The notes beneath the pieces are model-generated. The model was not told the origin of the DNA. It searched no databases and saw only the letters and a program-made list of their open reading frames with translations. Source: Tamarix chinensis (Eukaryota; Streptophyta; Magnoliopsida; Caryophyllales; Tamaricaceae). Taken from it: 64,000 nt of DNA. The translations under genes were made by a program, and so were the position numbers. The stretch is from assembly GCA_030549775.1 (NCBI GenBank), contig CM060174.1, forward strand, positions 11,269,286-11,333,285, read 5' to 3'. Shown in pieces: positions 52,499 through 64,000 of this stretch (position 1 is the first letter of the stretch; each line of letters starts with the position of its first letter).

Positions 52499-53640
52499 CT
52501 AGCTATTTAAATCATTTCTCCATATTGAAGTTGCAATTCCATCTCTTAATTGCTTGGCTTCTTGAAACTCTTCTAATAAACTTAATGGCATAACATCTAC
52601 TTGGGTGTTAACAATTCTTATCTCACTATCAACCTCCAAAATTAATCTTTTATCTAGATCCACTCCCATAAGATAGTTATGTAAAATACACACAGCTATA
52701 ATAATATCCGCTTTAGTTTGAATAGGATAAAATGGTTCAGTTCCACTTCCTAATATTGGAAAGCATTTCTTTAGAACACTAAATGCCCTCTCAATAACAT
52801 TTCTTAAGGAAGCATGCCTTAGATTGAAAAGCTCTCTTTCATTCTAAGGATTATGAATGCTATATTCCTTGAGATGGTATCAAGTACCATAATGTGATGT
52901 AATAAATCCAGTCTTCAACTAAAAATTTGCATCGCCTAAATAAAATTTACCCGATGGCACTATCAATCCATTTATATCTCTAGATAAAGAATTATTTAGT
53001 ATCCTTGAATCAGATGCCAACTCGTCCCCACCCTGACAACATATATAAAAATTTCAAGTTAAAAGAGTAAGCAATTAACACATTTTGGGTCCAAAAATCC
53101 TTTCTGCCACGATATCTTTGTAACACATTATTTAGTATTTTCACAAAAAAAATGTGATCCATCAATTGCTTCAATACAATCTTGTGTCAAAATGCGAGAA
53201 ATGTTTATAAAAAATTTCAAGTTGCAATATATACTTAGTCATTTATTTTATAACATTATGAAATTTAGATTAAAATATGGCCAAACTTTTGAACTAATTG
53301 ATATTTTAGGAGGACAGTGAGATCTATCAGGTTGTTGCAAAAATAAGTTCTCTAAAGAAATGATAGCATTCAATACTTGGTGAAAATATCGACTTTCTGT
53401 TTCATCAAACTGCTAGAAGTCTACTTTTACTGACCAATTTCTCCTATTATGACCTATAATATTGAGAAACATGGTTACGCTCTCTTCTACGCTGCTATAA
53501 TGAGTATCACTCAGTCTCCCAGAATCCTCAAAACTGATACAAGCCTAGCAAAAGCCTCATTTCCTATCCTTAACTGGTTATGGAAATCCTTATCTTTTTC
53601 TAATGTAAGTCGATCTGAAAAAACTTATCTTGTATAATCT
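52499..53640 (-). pseudogene. PIF/Harbinger DDE transposase
   Basis: On the minus strand the conserved blocks appear in order. Near 53560-53440 is the N-terminal part with SVEESVTMFLNIIGHNRRNW. Near 53165 is the first catalytic Asp in AIDGSH. Near 53010 is ELASDSRIL. Near 52940 is FYLGDANF with the second Asp. Near 52830 is NERELFNLRHASLRNVIERA, with the Glu region, followed by FSVLKKCFPIL. The C-terminus CILHNYLMG ... QLRDGIATSIW ends at 52499. At least four stops and a frameshift interrupt it, so it is inactive. It would cut the element out and join it to TAA/TTA sites. Confidence 0.85.
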
Positions 53641-54498
53641 CCCAATTAAAAGAGATCTCTATCAACATAATTATTAGGACAAACCAAAGATAATAAACTA
53701 GTAGCATATGTTCCATATGTGACCACACATACTACTACCCATCTTCTTAATTTGTCCTCAATCGAGCTAGACTAACATGACATGATCAAGAAAAAAAACA
53801 TATAAGAAAATTAACCATACATGTCCATTATGAAAATTATATAGTTAAATAATTCAAACAAAAAAATAAGGAAGAAAGCGGTGTTTATGGTGAAGATGTT
53901 AGTGGAAGTGCCATACTTCCTCATTGATCACCCTGTTAATATACTAATATTAACATAATATATGTTTCTATCCAAAGATCTTAATAAAATGATACTTCAT
54001 TATTTCCTATGAATTGTATGGTATCATTTGTATCAAAATGATGGGTTGTTGGGAGATTTCTCCAATGTTGAAAGCCTAATATTAACCTAGGACTTGATTC
54101 CTCACTAGCAGCCTTAATACATTAAAAATAAAGCAAACTTAGCAAACGATAATAAATCAAGATAGACACACAGCCATTGAGCTGTTAAATTATAACAGGG
54201 AAAATTAATTCCAAAACCTATCAAATTATACATAAACAACTATTGAGCTATCAAATTATAACTTCTGATAGTTTGATGTACAAGCTTATATTTGGCCGTT
54301 GTTTTTTTTAACTTAGATTCTATAGTAAAACTAGTAAGAGTATGCTGTTTCCTTTAATCTAAACTAAATAAAGCAATTCAATACATATATTGTAAGCGGA
54401 ATTGGATTCTAACAAAGAGAAATACACTTGTATTTTTATTTTATTTTACCAGCCGCAGTGTTTATTATCTCAGCAAAGAATATTTAGCATCATTTTAT
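53641..54498. other. Unassigned spacer right of the transposase remnant
   Basis: AT-rich, no recognisable coding. It should contain the right end of the Harbinger element, but no AACTAAATAGAGCC-like terminus was found. Confidence 0.4.
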
Positions 54499-54545
54499 AT
54501 AACACTGATATAGGATGGGGAGATCTCTTTGTTGTGATAAGATTT
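54499..54545 (+). pseudogene. Duplicated start of an R2R3-MYB gene
   Basis: This 47-base stretch repeats the MYB start found 871 bases downstream: 24 identical bases around the ATG (54515 here, 55386 there), then 14 of 21 matching. It encodes MGRSLCCDKI, which is closer to the canonical R2R3-MYB N-terminus (MGR-x-x-CC-x-K) than the downstream copy. Homology then stops, and the frame runs into TA-rich sequence. Confidence 0.7.
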
Positions 54546-54574
54546 ATATATATTATGTTTGGATCATCTTAACT

Positions 54575-54600
54575 TTATATATATATATATATATATATAT
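54575..54600. repeat. TA dinucleotide microsatellite
   Basis: About 13 TA units between the duplicated MYB start and the MYB pseudogene. A short GT run lies at about 54777-54793. Confidence 0.95.
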
Positions 54601-55385
54601 GCCTTAGACTCCCAAAGTGGGTCGCACATGCTAGCTAATTAGTAGCGACCATATAATCTACAAAGACATAAGAAACATGTAGATCCCTACTTTATTGATT
54701 CATAATCTAAACACCGTTACTTATTCCCCCGATGGTGCTTAATTAGTTTAGTGGTTGAAGAATTAAATTCGAGTGTGAGTGTGTGTGTGTGTGTATGATG
54801 TATCCCATCATGCATAATTATGCATGTAGACTTATATGCAAGGTAACATATGTTGGTTTGTAAAAATGGAATGGTCTTCTAGTCTAGAATTGGAGCATCA
54901 AACTTGTGATTTGGATTTTATTCCCTTTTTTCTTCATTTCTTAGCTAAAATTATTATATATGTATTTTTATTTTTATTTTTACCGAGAGCATACAGATGA
55001 TTTATAGAGTTTTGTATAAAATTGGCACATAAAGTTAGTACTCCAATGGCCCTTATTTGAGTAGTCAATTGGGAGGAAAAGAAACATTGGAAGGTTTTTT
55101 GGGTAGTTTAAGAGGAAAAAAATTTGGTTGCAATAGCCAAATAAGCTATGGTAGTATGGAGAAACAAGTTTTTGGTCTGTTCAGCTATCACATGAAAAAA
55201 TTTCTATTATTTTTAATTTGAAAATGGTAGATTAGTTACTCAATGAGTAACATTGGTTATATTATAGTTTCATTGTTAAGACACTATGTTATTCATCCCA
55301 TGCTAAATACAATCTATTAGTATATTTTAAGATGTTCTAAATTTTTTTAGAAAGCTTCTTCATATATATGTAACACTGATATAGG
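54601..55385. other. Spacer between the two MYB starts
   Basis: Non-coding AT-rich sequence separating the duplicated MYB 5' ends. No transposon termini were recognised at its borders. Confidence 0.4.
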
Positions 55386-55722
55386 ATGGGGAGAACTATT
55401 TTCTATGAGAAGATTGGGTTGAAGAAGGGACCATGGACTCCTGAAGAAGACAATGTTCTAATCAATTTTATCCAAAAATACGGACATGGAAATTGGCACA
55501 CCTTACCTAAACTTGCTGGTAAGTAATTTTTTTCCTAGTTAATTAACATGGAACTTCACTAGTAAGAAGGGGAGGGATTGATTAATCATTAATCATCATC
55601 ATATATATAATTTTTCTAATCTATCTTGTGTGCCCCTCCTACAGGTTTACTAAGGTGTGGAAAAAGTTACAGGCTGCGTTAGACCAACTACTTAAGGCCT
55701 GATATCAACAGAGGATACTTTA
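55386..55722 (+). pseudogene. Truncated R2R3-MYB transcription factor
   Basis: Exon 1 (55386-55518) encodes the MYB N-terminus and most of repeat R2: [22 protein letters not shown] and GHGNW. It ends at a GTAAGT donor. The intron ends TCCTACAG at 55644 and exon 2 resumes in frame with LLRCGKSYRLR. TAG at 55680-55682 replaces the third Trp codon of R2, then TNYLRPDINRG follows. Homology stops at about 55722, before repeat R3. Intact relatives are nuclear transcription factors. The CC after MGR and the Cys in CGKSC are also lost. The intron position after LAG matches the family. No R3 or activation domain is found up to 60079. Confidence 0.9.
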
Positions 55723-56592
55723 GTAGATGTTTCTTTCTCAATCTAATTTGAATTAATGGAGTTTACAATAGTTTATAGCATTCATCACTACATTTTGAAG
55801 ATTAGGATTATAGTGTTGTAGGATAGCTTAGATTGCTACAGTTGAAGTGAGAATGAAAATGGGAAAAAGGAATTTATATACTTCATCATGTGCAAAGGGA
55901 CATTTTTGATCATTTATCCTACATATGACAATGATTACTGTGAGGGAAAGGATTTGTGCTCAATAGAACATTAGGATGAGGCCACATTTGATGATTGAAT
56001 GCTCGATATGAGGATGAAATAATGGTATTTAAACCCAAAAACAAAGATGGCTCAATGTTAATTTTGATAGCTTAAAGAGTGACTTTTAATTACCTTACTC
56101 CTATAAATAGTGTAACTACATCATCTAATGGAAAATCAGAAAACTATATCTCTCAATTAATTCTTGTTCTGCCACCCATTATTGGCAGTAAAAAGGGAGA
56201 AGAGGATGGATGATCTTTGATATTAATCTTTTGGGCTCTAGTAACAAAATAAGAAAACATCTAAACTCAAGTTCATTTGAATAGAAGCTCAGAGGCAAAG
56301 ATTTTTGCTCAAGTAAATAATCCATTCACTATAGCATTAAGCCCAACTACAAACACACGAAATGTTGAGAGTACAAGATAACATACAAGGGTAAAAGCAA
56401 ATCACATTATTCACAAAATATTTGGGCTTAGCAAGATGAACAATAAGTCTAGGATTGCAATTCATAGGTTCATGGAAGTTTTAGGCTATATTCCAAATTT
56501 TATCACTTATTAGTAGGTGAAATCAGATTTGGAATTACCCATAAATTATAAGGAAAATTCATTATATAACCTTTGTGCTATGCTATATCAGC
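55723..56592. other. Spacer after the truncated MYB
   Basis: AT-rich, with no R3 repeat, no MYB activation domain and no other gene recognised. A CTATAAATAG motif occurs near 56100 but no transcript unit can be tied to it. Confidence 0.45.
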
Positions 56593-57094
56593 CTTCACTA
56601 CTACAAACACAGGAAATAATAACGGGACATTAATAATGGTAGTTCAAAAACCGTTGTCAAACGCGTGAAAATTAATCGGCGGAAAGTTTTGATAACGGTT
56701 CTAGTTAAAAACCGTTATTAAAAGGGCAACGTTAAAATTTGGACGGATGTTTTAATAACGGTTTTATATAAACCGTTATTAAAAGAGGATTTAATAACGG
56801 TTCATATTAGAACCGTTGTCAAAAGTCAGAAGCGTTTAATGACGGTTCCTGGAAGAACCGTTATTAAAACCCCAAAATCAAACTTTTATTTCGCTCGGTT
56901 CTGTTTCGTGCCAAAGTTTTTAGACTCTCTGCACTTTCGTTCTCTTGCTCTCCTTCCTTCTCCTTGCAAACCCTCGCACCGTCACACCATGCACCACCAG
57001 GCTCCTCTCAAGTAAAGGAAACCCTCGCACCACCAACTCTCCACCACACCTCTGCCATTGTTCCGAAGCTAGCTGGCACTTGCACCTTCATCCT

Positions 57095-57180
57095 CCGTCG
57101 TGTTTGAAGCCCTTGCCTCTCTCAACATTCTCACCGTCGTGTTTGAAGCCCTTGCCTCTCTCAACATTCTCACCGTCGTG
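57095..57180 (+). repeat. 39-bp tandem repeat in the CACTA element
   Basis: CCGTCGTGTTTGAAGCCCTT starts at 57095 and 57134, and the beginning of a third unit is at 57173. The surrounding 56940-57190 is GC-richer than the rest of the element and may derive from captured host sequence. Confidence 0.8.
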
Positions 57181-57871
57181 TTTGTAGCTAGCTCACTTTA
57201 TGTATGTGTTTGTTCTTCCTTTCGTAACTTTTTTATCTACATATATAAATGCATGTCACCAGGGTTTCGTTCGAAAATGTGTTGTTGAATGTGTTGGCTA
57301 AAAATTTTGTTGTTTGTTGTTGAATTTGTTGCGTTATTGTTATATATAACAAATGCATGTGTTGGCCGAGACCTTTACATATTATTGTTGTATGGAGAAT
57401 ATAGATTCAACATTATTTATAGCTATAACCATAATAAACAAAAGAGAAGACATTATTGAGGTTATTTAGAGCTAGATTCAACTGTAAACTTTGGAGGGTC
57501 ATAACTTTTTCACGCGACCTCAGATTTAGGTGATCTAGGAGGTTATTTTGGGTATTTTTTTGAGATCTATGACGTGGCAAAGTGGCAGAGCCGGTTTGGG
57601 TAATATAGGAGCCCAAAAAAGGCCGTTTCGGCCTCTAAATTGAGGTTTTTTTGTTACATACAAGTGATACAACCTTTTTAGGGCCTTTTTTTACAAATTG
57701 AACCTTTAATTTAGACTATCCTGAAAACCTTTTTCACATTCTAGGGTATGAGGGTGTTATATAACCTCTTGATTAAAGTGGTATTACATGTTGCCTACCT
57801 TTGTATTATTTTGTATGTAGGGTAATACATGTTTTCAGTTATTGTTTATCTCTTTATCCTCTATTGTAATT

Positions 57872-58228
57872 ATGGATGAGATAAGAGCTTTAGGTACCTC
57901 CAAAAATTGAAGATCTTCGAGACAAAGGAACTTAGATGATGATGATGAAATTGAAGTTTTTAAGGGTTCAAGTGAAGAAGACGAGCAATGGATCTTATAG
58001 TCTAGAATAGATTGGTCAACATAGATCCAAGCCATGTATGTTTGCTTTTCCATATTTTTCTATTAATGAATCATGACATACCTAATGGCTAACTGTATTT
58101 TAATTGAAACATGGGTGTTGTAGTTTTTCACCGATGACTATGCACGAGGCCAGCAATATAATGTTGATAAAATTGATGAAGTTAGAGATCAATGGGCCAA
58201 GCACATGCACTCATTCATTCGGTATTAG
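57872..58228 (+). pseudogene. Coding-like remnant inside the CACTA element
   Basis: Two short stretches look like exons. One begins MDEIRALGTSKN at 57872, meets a TGA, continues RQRNLDDDDEIEVF and ends at TAG 57998-58000. The second (58124-58228) follows an intron-like TTGTAG and encodes 34 residues starting FFTDDYARGQQYNVDKIDEV and ending HSFIRY. The acidic and charged composition is unlike random AT-rich sequence. I do not recognise the family. They could be remnants of an autonomous CACTA gene or of a captured host gene. Confidence 0.4.
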
Positions 58229-58928
58229 GTAGCAATCTATATATTCTACATGCATTTTTAGGTTTGTATTTCGTCTACCAGCCTAGATCTGTGAACTCTT
58301 TACTTTGGGGTGTAGAGCTACCAAGTTGTGGTATGCCCACTAATTATAGTTGTGCTAAGTATAGTTGGTGTATTGAGACATGCATACCAATTATAGATTG
58401 ATTAAAATTATGGTGTGATTGCAGATTTGGTATGAATTGATGTTGTTCTACATTGCAGATTTGGTAATTGTTTTAACATACAACTTTGTATGTGGGCAGG
58501 AACAAAACTGCAAAAAAAGGAAAAAATTGGAGTTTTAATAACGGTTCTTATAAAAAAACTTTATTAAAACGTAGGTTTTAATAACGGTTCTGATGAAAAA
58601 CCGTTATTAAAACGTAGGTTTTAATAACAGTTCTTCTAAAACCGTTACTAAAACTCCAGTTTTTAATAACAGATGTTCATAAGAACCGTTATTAAAACCT
58701 ACGTTTTAATAACGGTTTTCATTAGAACCGTTATTAAAAACTGAGTTTTAATTAAAAACCGTTATTAAATATGAAGTTTACGCATATATTCGCGGGTTTT
58801 TGTGTATTTTTCATGACGGTTATGAACCATTATTAAAGATTTAATAACGGACGATTCAATAACGGTTGAAAACCGTTATTAAAACTATAAAATAACCGTT
58901 ATTAAAACTCCTTTCCATGGTAGTGCTT

Positions 58929-60073
58929 CTGAAATAGTGTTTCTCAATTCTCCAAAGGAAGTAAGTCATATCTATCTTGAAATTTTTAGAGAAATCTAGC
59001 ACAGGTTGACACATAATTGTGTTGAGAAACCATAAGGAATTACAAGTTGACATGGTACAGATCAGACAATTTAATTAGCGTTTCCCATCTCCTTACTCTC
59101 AAGACACACAAGACATGATCCTACATGCACATATTTCCTTAAAACATATGCCAAAAAATTCCTACCATCATTCAACGGTATCAATTAAATATTCCTAATG
59201 TAGAATAAGGTTCTTAGAGGCCAAAACAAAGATATTCATTCTCTGTCAAACACTAAACCAACTATGATTAGCATCAGCGAACTTAAGTTATTCTAATGCT
59301 GGAAACCCTTTTAGCACCTCCAGATAACATTGATTCATGAATTCATAACCCATGAGGCCATCAACCTCCTTACTTCCTGACACCCTCTTTCTCACAAATC
59401 TAACCCTTTGTTACTCATTGCTTTAATTGCCTTATTATAACATACAATCAACACATGATCTTTAGTTGTACATAATAGGGGGCATAATATTTATCAGTTC
59501 AAATTATTGAAATTATAGCAAGCAATTAAAATGCCAGGATTTTCAAAATTGTAGGAGGTCCAAAAAATTTAGGTATAAAAAAACATTAAGCCATAACACA
59601 TGCAATCACAATGCTCAATCATAAATTTCTCTCCTCATAAGCTACCAAAAAGACTAGCCCATCATCAATGCACCTGACATAAGTAGTTATTCTTATTAAC
59701 ATCAATAGCTCAGGTACATAGTTATTGGATTTGTTTTACTACTTACAACTAAGAGAAGGAGGATTTTACTCACTCAGTATCTGATATAACTTTTTAAGTG
59801 AATCACTTTTTAAAATCTATTTATTCTTAGAGTTCCCCATCCAAGTAAATCCTAAATTATTGTTTCTTGTCATCAAACTAATATGTTCATCCAAAACCTG
59901 ATAGATTATTTTCTTTTTAGTCCTTTAATTTCTTTCACTTGTGTAATAATTGTTGTCTACCATGTGCTTAATGAAAATCTCTCATTTTCACCTGAGAGCA
60001 CAAACTTATTGGGTTTCACACCTAATAATAATCATAAATAAAGACATAGACATACACTCTAATCACTTAGTTC
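58929..60073. other. Spacer between the CACTA element and a Cassandra solo LTR
   Basis: AT-rich and non-repetitive as far as can be seen. No coding frame, RNA gene or transposon terminus is supported. Confidence 0.45.
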
Positions 60074-60078
60074 CTTAC

Positions 60079-60383
60079 TGTAATATCCTAATTTGAGTGG
60101 AGTGTTATAAGGATTGATTTGGCTACTTATATCAACATGTTATACCATCATTTTGGTGATTCTATCCTAAAGAACTCCACAGTTAAGCGTGCTGGCTGTG
60201 GAGCAATTTTTAGGATGGGTGACCCTCCTAGGAAGTTTCAGAAATTTATGAAAATTTCTCTAGAAGTGCGTGAGTGAGGACAAAATGCACGGAAAGGACT
60301 CGTGTTGATCTGTGGGGCCAGCCGATCAATCCGAAGGACTCCAAGATGGCCCCCTTGTGGTCATATCTACTTGGGGTGTTACA
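60079..60383 (+). mobile_element. Cassandra solo LTR
   Basis: TGTAATATCC at 60079 to GGGGTGTTACA at 60383 (305 bp), TSD CTTAC/CTTAT. The 5S-like segment is at about 60172-60239, with AGTTAAGCGTGCT and GGATGGGTGACC intact. There is no internal region or second LTR, so it is the product of LTR-LTR recombination. Confidence 0.9.
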
Positions 60384-60466
60384 CTTATAGTATTATACTA
60401 TATATGTCACAGTTAAATTCATCAACAGAAAGATAATGAAATTTTACAGAAATCTAGCACCTTCAT

Positions 60467-63080
60467 TGTAACACCCCAAATTTACTATTGAAAAATTTCA
60501 TTTACTTTTAAAGGAGTTTAGCGTAAGCAAGAAAATAAAACTGTAAATCCGGGGTTACTACCGCCACACTTAGTACCAGATCAATTCATGATTACCGACC
60601 CGATACTAAGTGCTAAGGCTAAAAAGAATAGAACGAAAACAAATCATTCGTAAAGCACAAGTTTTACGAAATCAGAGTGCGAAAGTCAAAAGTTACATTC
60701 CGAAGTACAATTTAAAAATTCCAAATGTCAGAGCACTTAAAATAATAGAATAAAAAAGTACGATAATGCAAAGAAACAAGATAGGGGAAGTTCTCCAGCC
60801 ACGTCACTCTCGGCCCCCAAGCTAGATCCAGACTCAACTCTCAGCCTTGAAAATGCCACAGACATCGTCTCCTACCTGCAAAACTCAGACGGGACTTCTG
60901 CTCGTGGGAATGAGCTACGTATTGAGTAAGGGAATAGACGCACTAAGGCCCACATACACAGAAATACGTGACGTAGCACACAAAGCACGTGAATAATAAA
61001 CAATAACACAACTGAACAATGCTAGACAGAAATACATGACAAAGCAGACATAACACGTGGATGATAAACAATAACCCGGATGAACAATGCTTGTCACGAA
61101 CCAGATAACTTTCTCATTAGATCTCTGATAATTATAAATGATTCACATCATAGTCTTTATCAATCCATGTGAGTGCGGGAGCCCCACTATTATGGCCGAT
61201 GGAACGCTCACGAGGGCCATGCCCTGCCACTATTATACCTAGTGGAACGGTCGCGAGGGTAATATACCCTGCCACTATTATTCGCCGGTGGACCAGTTTG
61301 GCCCCGACTCACAAGGTATTCCACTGTAAATATTAGTATATTTCCATGTCTTATCACTTTGACGTTTGGTTTGTTGAGCACGAAATCCCCCACTATTATA
61401 GCCGGTGGAACGGTCACAAGGGTAAGATACCCTGCCACTATTATAGCCGGTAGACCGGTCTGGGTTCGGCTCAACATCTTTCTCTATAAGTCGTTAGTGT
61501 TTTAATGTATCTTATTCGAGGGCATTTCACCTTTGCCATGAATGGCCAGAGATCTCAACACATCACATCAAAACTGAAGGTATATGCGTACTATCACATG
61601 CTAAAGAGGGCACATGCACAAAAACCGATTTCAAGCCACGACACACATGAAATAGTTAGAATAATGGCTTTTAAGATCACGAAACATAAATCATATAGAA
61701 CATCCATGTCACATGGGACACATATCACACATTCAGCCTTAGCCATATCCCTACTCGGTTTAGGTTACCGAGCTATCTCCAGCGCTTATATTAGGCCACT
61801 AAACACCCTTTGTAACTCTCATACTTAACACATTTCTTGCATTGGAAACCCAAATCATGACCCTCAGACTCAACTCTCCCTCATACCTCACTCCTCCTCA
61901 TTTATTTTTATTATTTTCTTTTTCTTTTTCCACCTTCTCAAATTAAGGTTTCCTTCCCAAACCCTAGTCGGTCCCTATGTACCCTTATATTATCCCACGT
62001 ACTATTTTTCACCTCGAGCCTCCAAACTCCCAAACAAACTTTCCATCACCTTCCCTATGTCCCAAAGTAACTTTCCATACGTAAGGTTCGCCCCCATGCG
62101 GGCCTTAACCTCCCCATGCAATCCCCTCGATCTCTACCATGCCAAACCCTAAGATTTCCATGCAAACCCTAGTTCTCTCATATAACCTTAGTTTCTCCCA
62201 CTCTTCCATTTTATTCAATTCCCCCTTTTATCGTCCATTTACGGATCATAGATTGCTTAGGTCATTCTTACCTGCGTTAGCCAACGTACTTCCCTTTGGT
62301 TATCTTAATCTCTCATTTTTCTCTTTCATGCCCCTATTCCACAACACCTCATCAAATAACCCTAGGGTCACATCACATCACATCATATTTGCATCATTTC
62401 CATATTAGCACATACAAACAAGTGCATGAGAACGTACCTCGGTTCCATGCTGCGATACACAGTAAAACATATAACATACACAGAATACAACATATAAACC
62501 GTACGAGGCATCTAAGGCAAGTAAAACATGTAATACACAAAGGAGACCTTAGTTACGTCCTTACCTAAATCGGCGCCGGACTTAGAGCACACTCCTACAC
62601 CTCCTGGGGTTTGACCCGGTTCACCTATAAGGAAGGAATACTAAGGGTCAATTTCCCTCTACCCAAATTATCATAATTTCCTATCTTACCCCTATCCTGG
62701 TCTAGTACTATAATTAACATTGATAATAGTATTTTATAATTAAAAGGTGGGGTTATTATTATTACTAATAATGATATTGTTATTAATACCAATAATAATA
62801 GTAAAATACTAATAATAATAGTAGTAATGATAATAATAATAATAATGATGGTAATGATAGCAACAACCACGATCTGATAATACTCATAATAATAGTAATA
62901 ATAGTAAAAATAATACTAATGATAACAATAATAGCAACAATAATATTGGTGATGATAATAATGATAATAATAGTGCAATAGCAATAATAATACTAAAAAT
63001 AATGATAATAAGGATAACACCACGATATTAAGGGTTAGAACAATAACATAATAATAATAGTAATAATAATAATAATAATA

Positions 63081-63150
<70 letters not shown>

Positions 63151-63222
63151 TAAGGATAATGGCAATAATAATGATAATAACACACTAACAACACAACCAT
63201 AATAATAATAATAATAATAATA

Positions 63223-63289
<67 letters not shown>

Positions 63290-63380
63290 GATGATGATAA
63301 TAATAATAGGAATAATAATAATAAGAACGGTAATAATAATGTTGAGGACACTAGTAATAATAATAATACTAAGGGTAAGT

Positions 63381-63412
<32 letters not shown>

Positions 63413-63468
63413 AACAACAACAATAATAATAATAATAAAGACAGCTACAACTACCATGGCCCTATTAT

Positions 63469-63500
<32 letters not shown>

Positions 63501-63613
63501 TTAACAGTGACAATGTTGCTATTAGTAAAACTACTAAAATAATAATAATAATCATAATAATAATAGAGACACTAAAGATGTTAGTCATAGTTAAAGTAAC
63601 ACATGTGATAATG

Positions 63614-63646
<33 letters not shown>

Positions 63647-64000
63647 GTAGTAGTAGTGATAATAATAATAAGGATAATAATAGTAATACTAGCAATATTA
63701 ACAATAATAATAACTTAATAGGGTCTTGTATTGCTTAATACCATTAATTATAAGGTCTTAGGGGTAATGTTAGGGCCTAAGAATAATAATAGGGGTAGAA
63801 TAATAGGGATTAGGGTAGTAGTATTAATAATAATGTTGATTACTATATCATTAATAATATTGGTTAATGGTATTAAAATTTATTACACTTTTATTATTCA
63901 GGGTCTAGGGTTCAACTGTCCAAGAAATTTGGGGCAACTTAGCTGAGGTGGCGGCGGCATCAGCGGCGGTGGAGGGAGGAAGAATGGGGGAGTTGGATGT
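60467..64000 (+). mobile_element. Copy L: LTR-like repeat running off the window
   Basis: It starts TGTAACACCCC at 60467, preceded by TTCAT as the candidate TSD. It contains the hairpin (60569-60610), three GGTGGA modules (61175-61470), the AAACCCTA region (61960-62180), the block with CCTTACCTAAATCGGCGCC (62559) and a very expanded trinucleotide-repeat zone. The G-rich block begins near 63940. The 3' end is outside the window. Confidence 0.85.
62755..63710. repeat. Expanded trinucleotide zone in copy L
   Basis: Nearly 1 kb of TAA, GAT (about 63223-63297), CAA (about 63380-63430) and interrupted runs, occupying the trinucleotide zone of the family. Frames on both strands are repeat translations. 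Confidence 0.95.

Larger units (their letters stand above)
56596..58925. mobile_element. Non-autonomous CACTA (En/Spm) transposon
   Basis: It starts CACTACTACAAACACAGG at 56596 and ends CCATGGTAGTG at 58925 (2330 bp), with the 3-bp TSD CTT on both sides (56593-56595, 58926-58928), as expected for CACTA. Subterminal zones at about 56625-56875 and 58530-58910 are packed with TTTTAATAACGGTT and its complement AACCGTTATTAAAA, often as hairpins. These are the likely transposase-binding repeats. No transposase is present, so it must be mobilised in trans. Confidence 0.9.

Noticed and set aside
62916..63457. Several long frames of repeated Tyr, Leu, Ser or His
   Set aside because: They are translations of TAA, GAT and CAA repeats on different frames.

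Overview
The window looks like repeat-dominated intergenic DNA from a flowering plant nuclear genome. The evidence is an R2R3-MYB gene fragment with a plant-type intron, CACTA and PIF/Harbinger DNA transposons, a Ty3/gypsy element primed by initiator tRNA-Met, and Cassandra elements whose LTRs carry a 5S-rRNA-like segment. Species and monocot/eudicot status cannot be settled from this sequence. No intact host protein gene, tRNA, rRNA operon or CRISPR array was found. Nearly all long reading frames are low-complexity translations of purine tracts or trinucleotide repeats.

Most of the window is one non-coding repeat family, here called copies A-L. Each starts TGTAACACCC or a close variant and ends GGGGTATTACA, GGGATTACA or GGGGCATTTCA. 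Each is 3.4-5 kb once insertions are removed, and most have a 5-bp target-site duplication (TSD). They have the ends and duplications of LTRs, but no coding internal region of this family is present. The copies are nested inside one another: B (to 46305) holds C (4836-12770, holding D) and E (12952-46066). E holds F (14346-42675). F holds G (about 16721-39254) and a Cassandra element. G holds H (20022-33844) and J (34421-38686). H holds I (20356-23953) and a Ty3/gypsy element (28007-33424). That is six insertion levels deep.

The Ty3/gypsy element has both LTRs, a PBS, a PPT and TSD CTAGT. It is dead: its gag-protease-RNase H frame has three stops, the whole reverse transcriptase region is deleted in frame, and the integrase is frameshifted.

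The right part (46306-60466) is older ground. It holds a PIF/Harbinger transposon (MYB/SANT-like and DDE transposase pseudogenes, both minus strand) split by copy K and by a Cassandra solo LTR. It also holds a truncated R2R3-MYB pseudogene with a partly duplicated start, a 2.3-kb non-autonomous CACTA element (56596-58925, TSD CTT), and another Cassandra solo LTR. Copy L begins at 60467 and runs off the window. At the left edge, copy A (ending 3098) has an internal inversion and lies in a CACTA remnant.

The most interesting signals are a hairpin near the 5' end of the A-L family whose arms differ between copies yet still pair, the absence of any coding partner for the family, and several exactly phased tandem arrays (29, 20 and about 145 bp) inside single copies.
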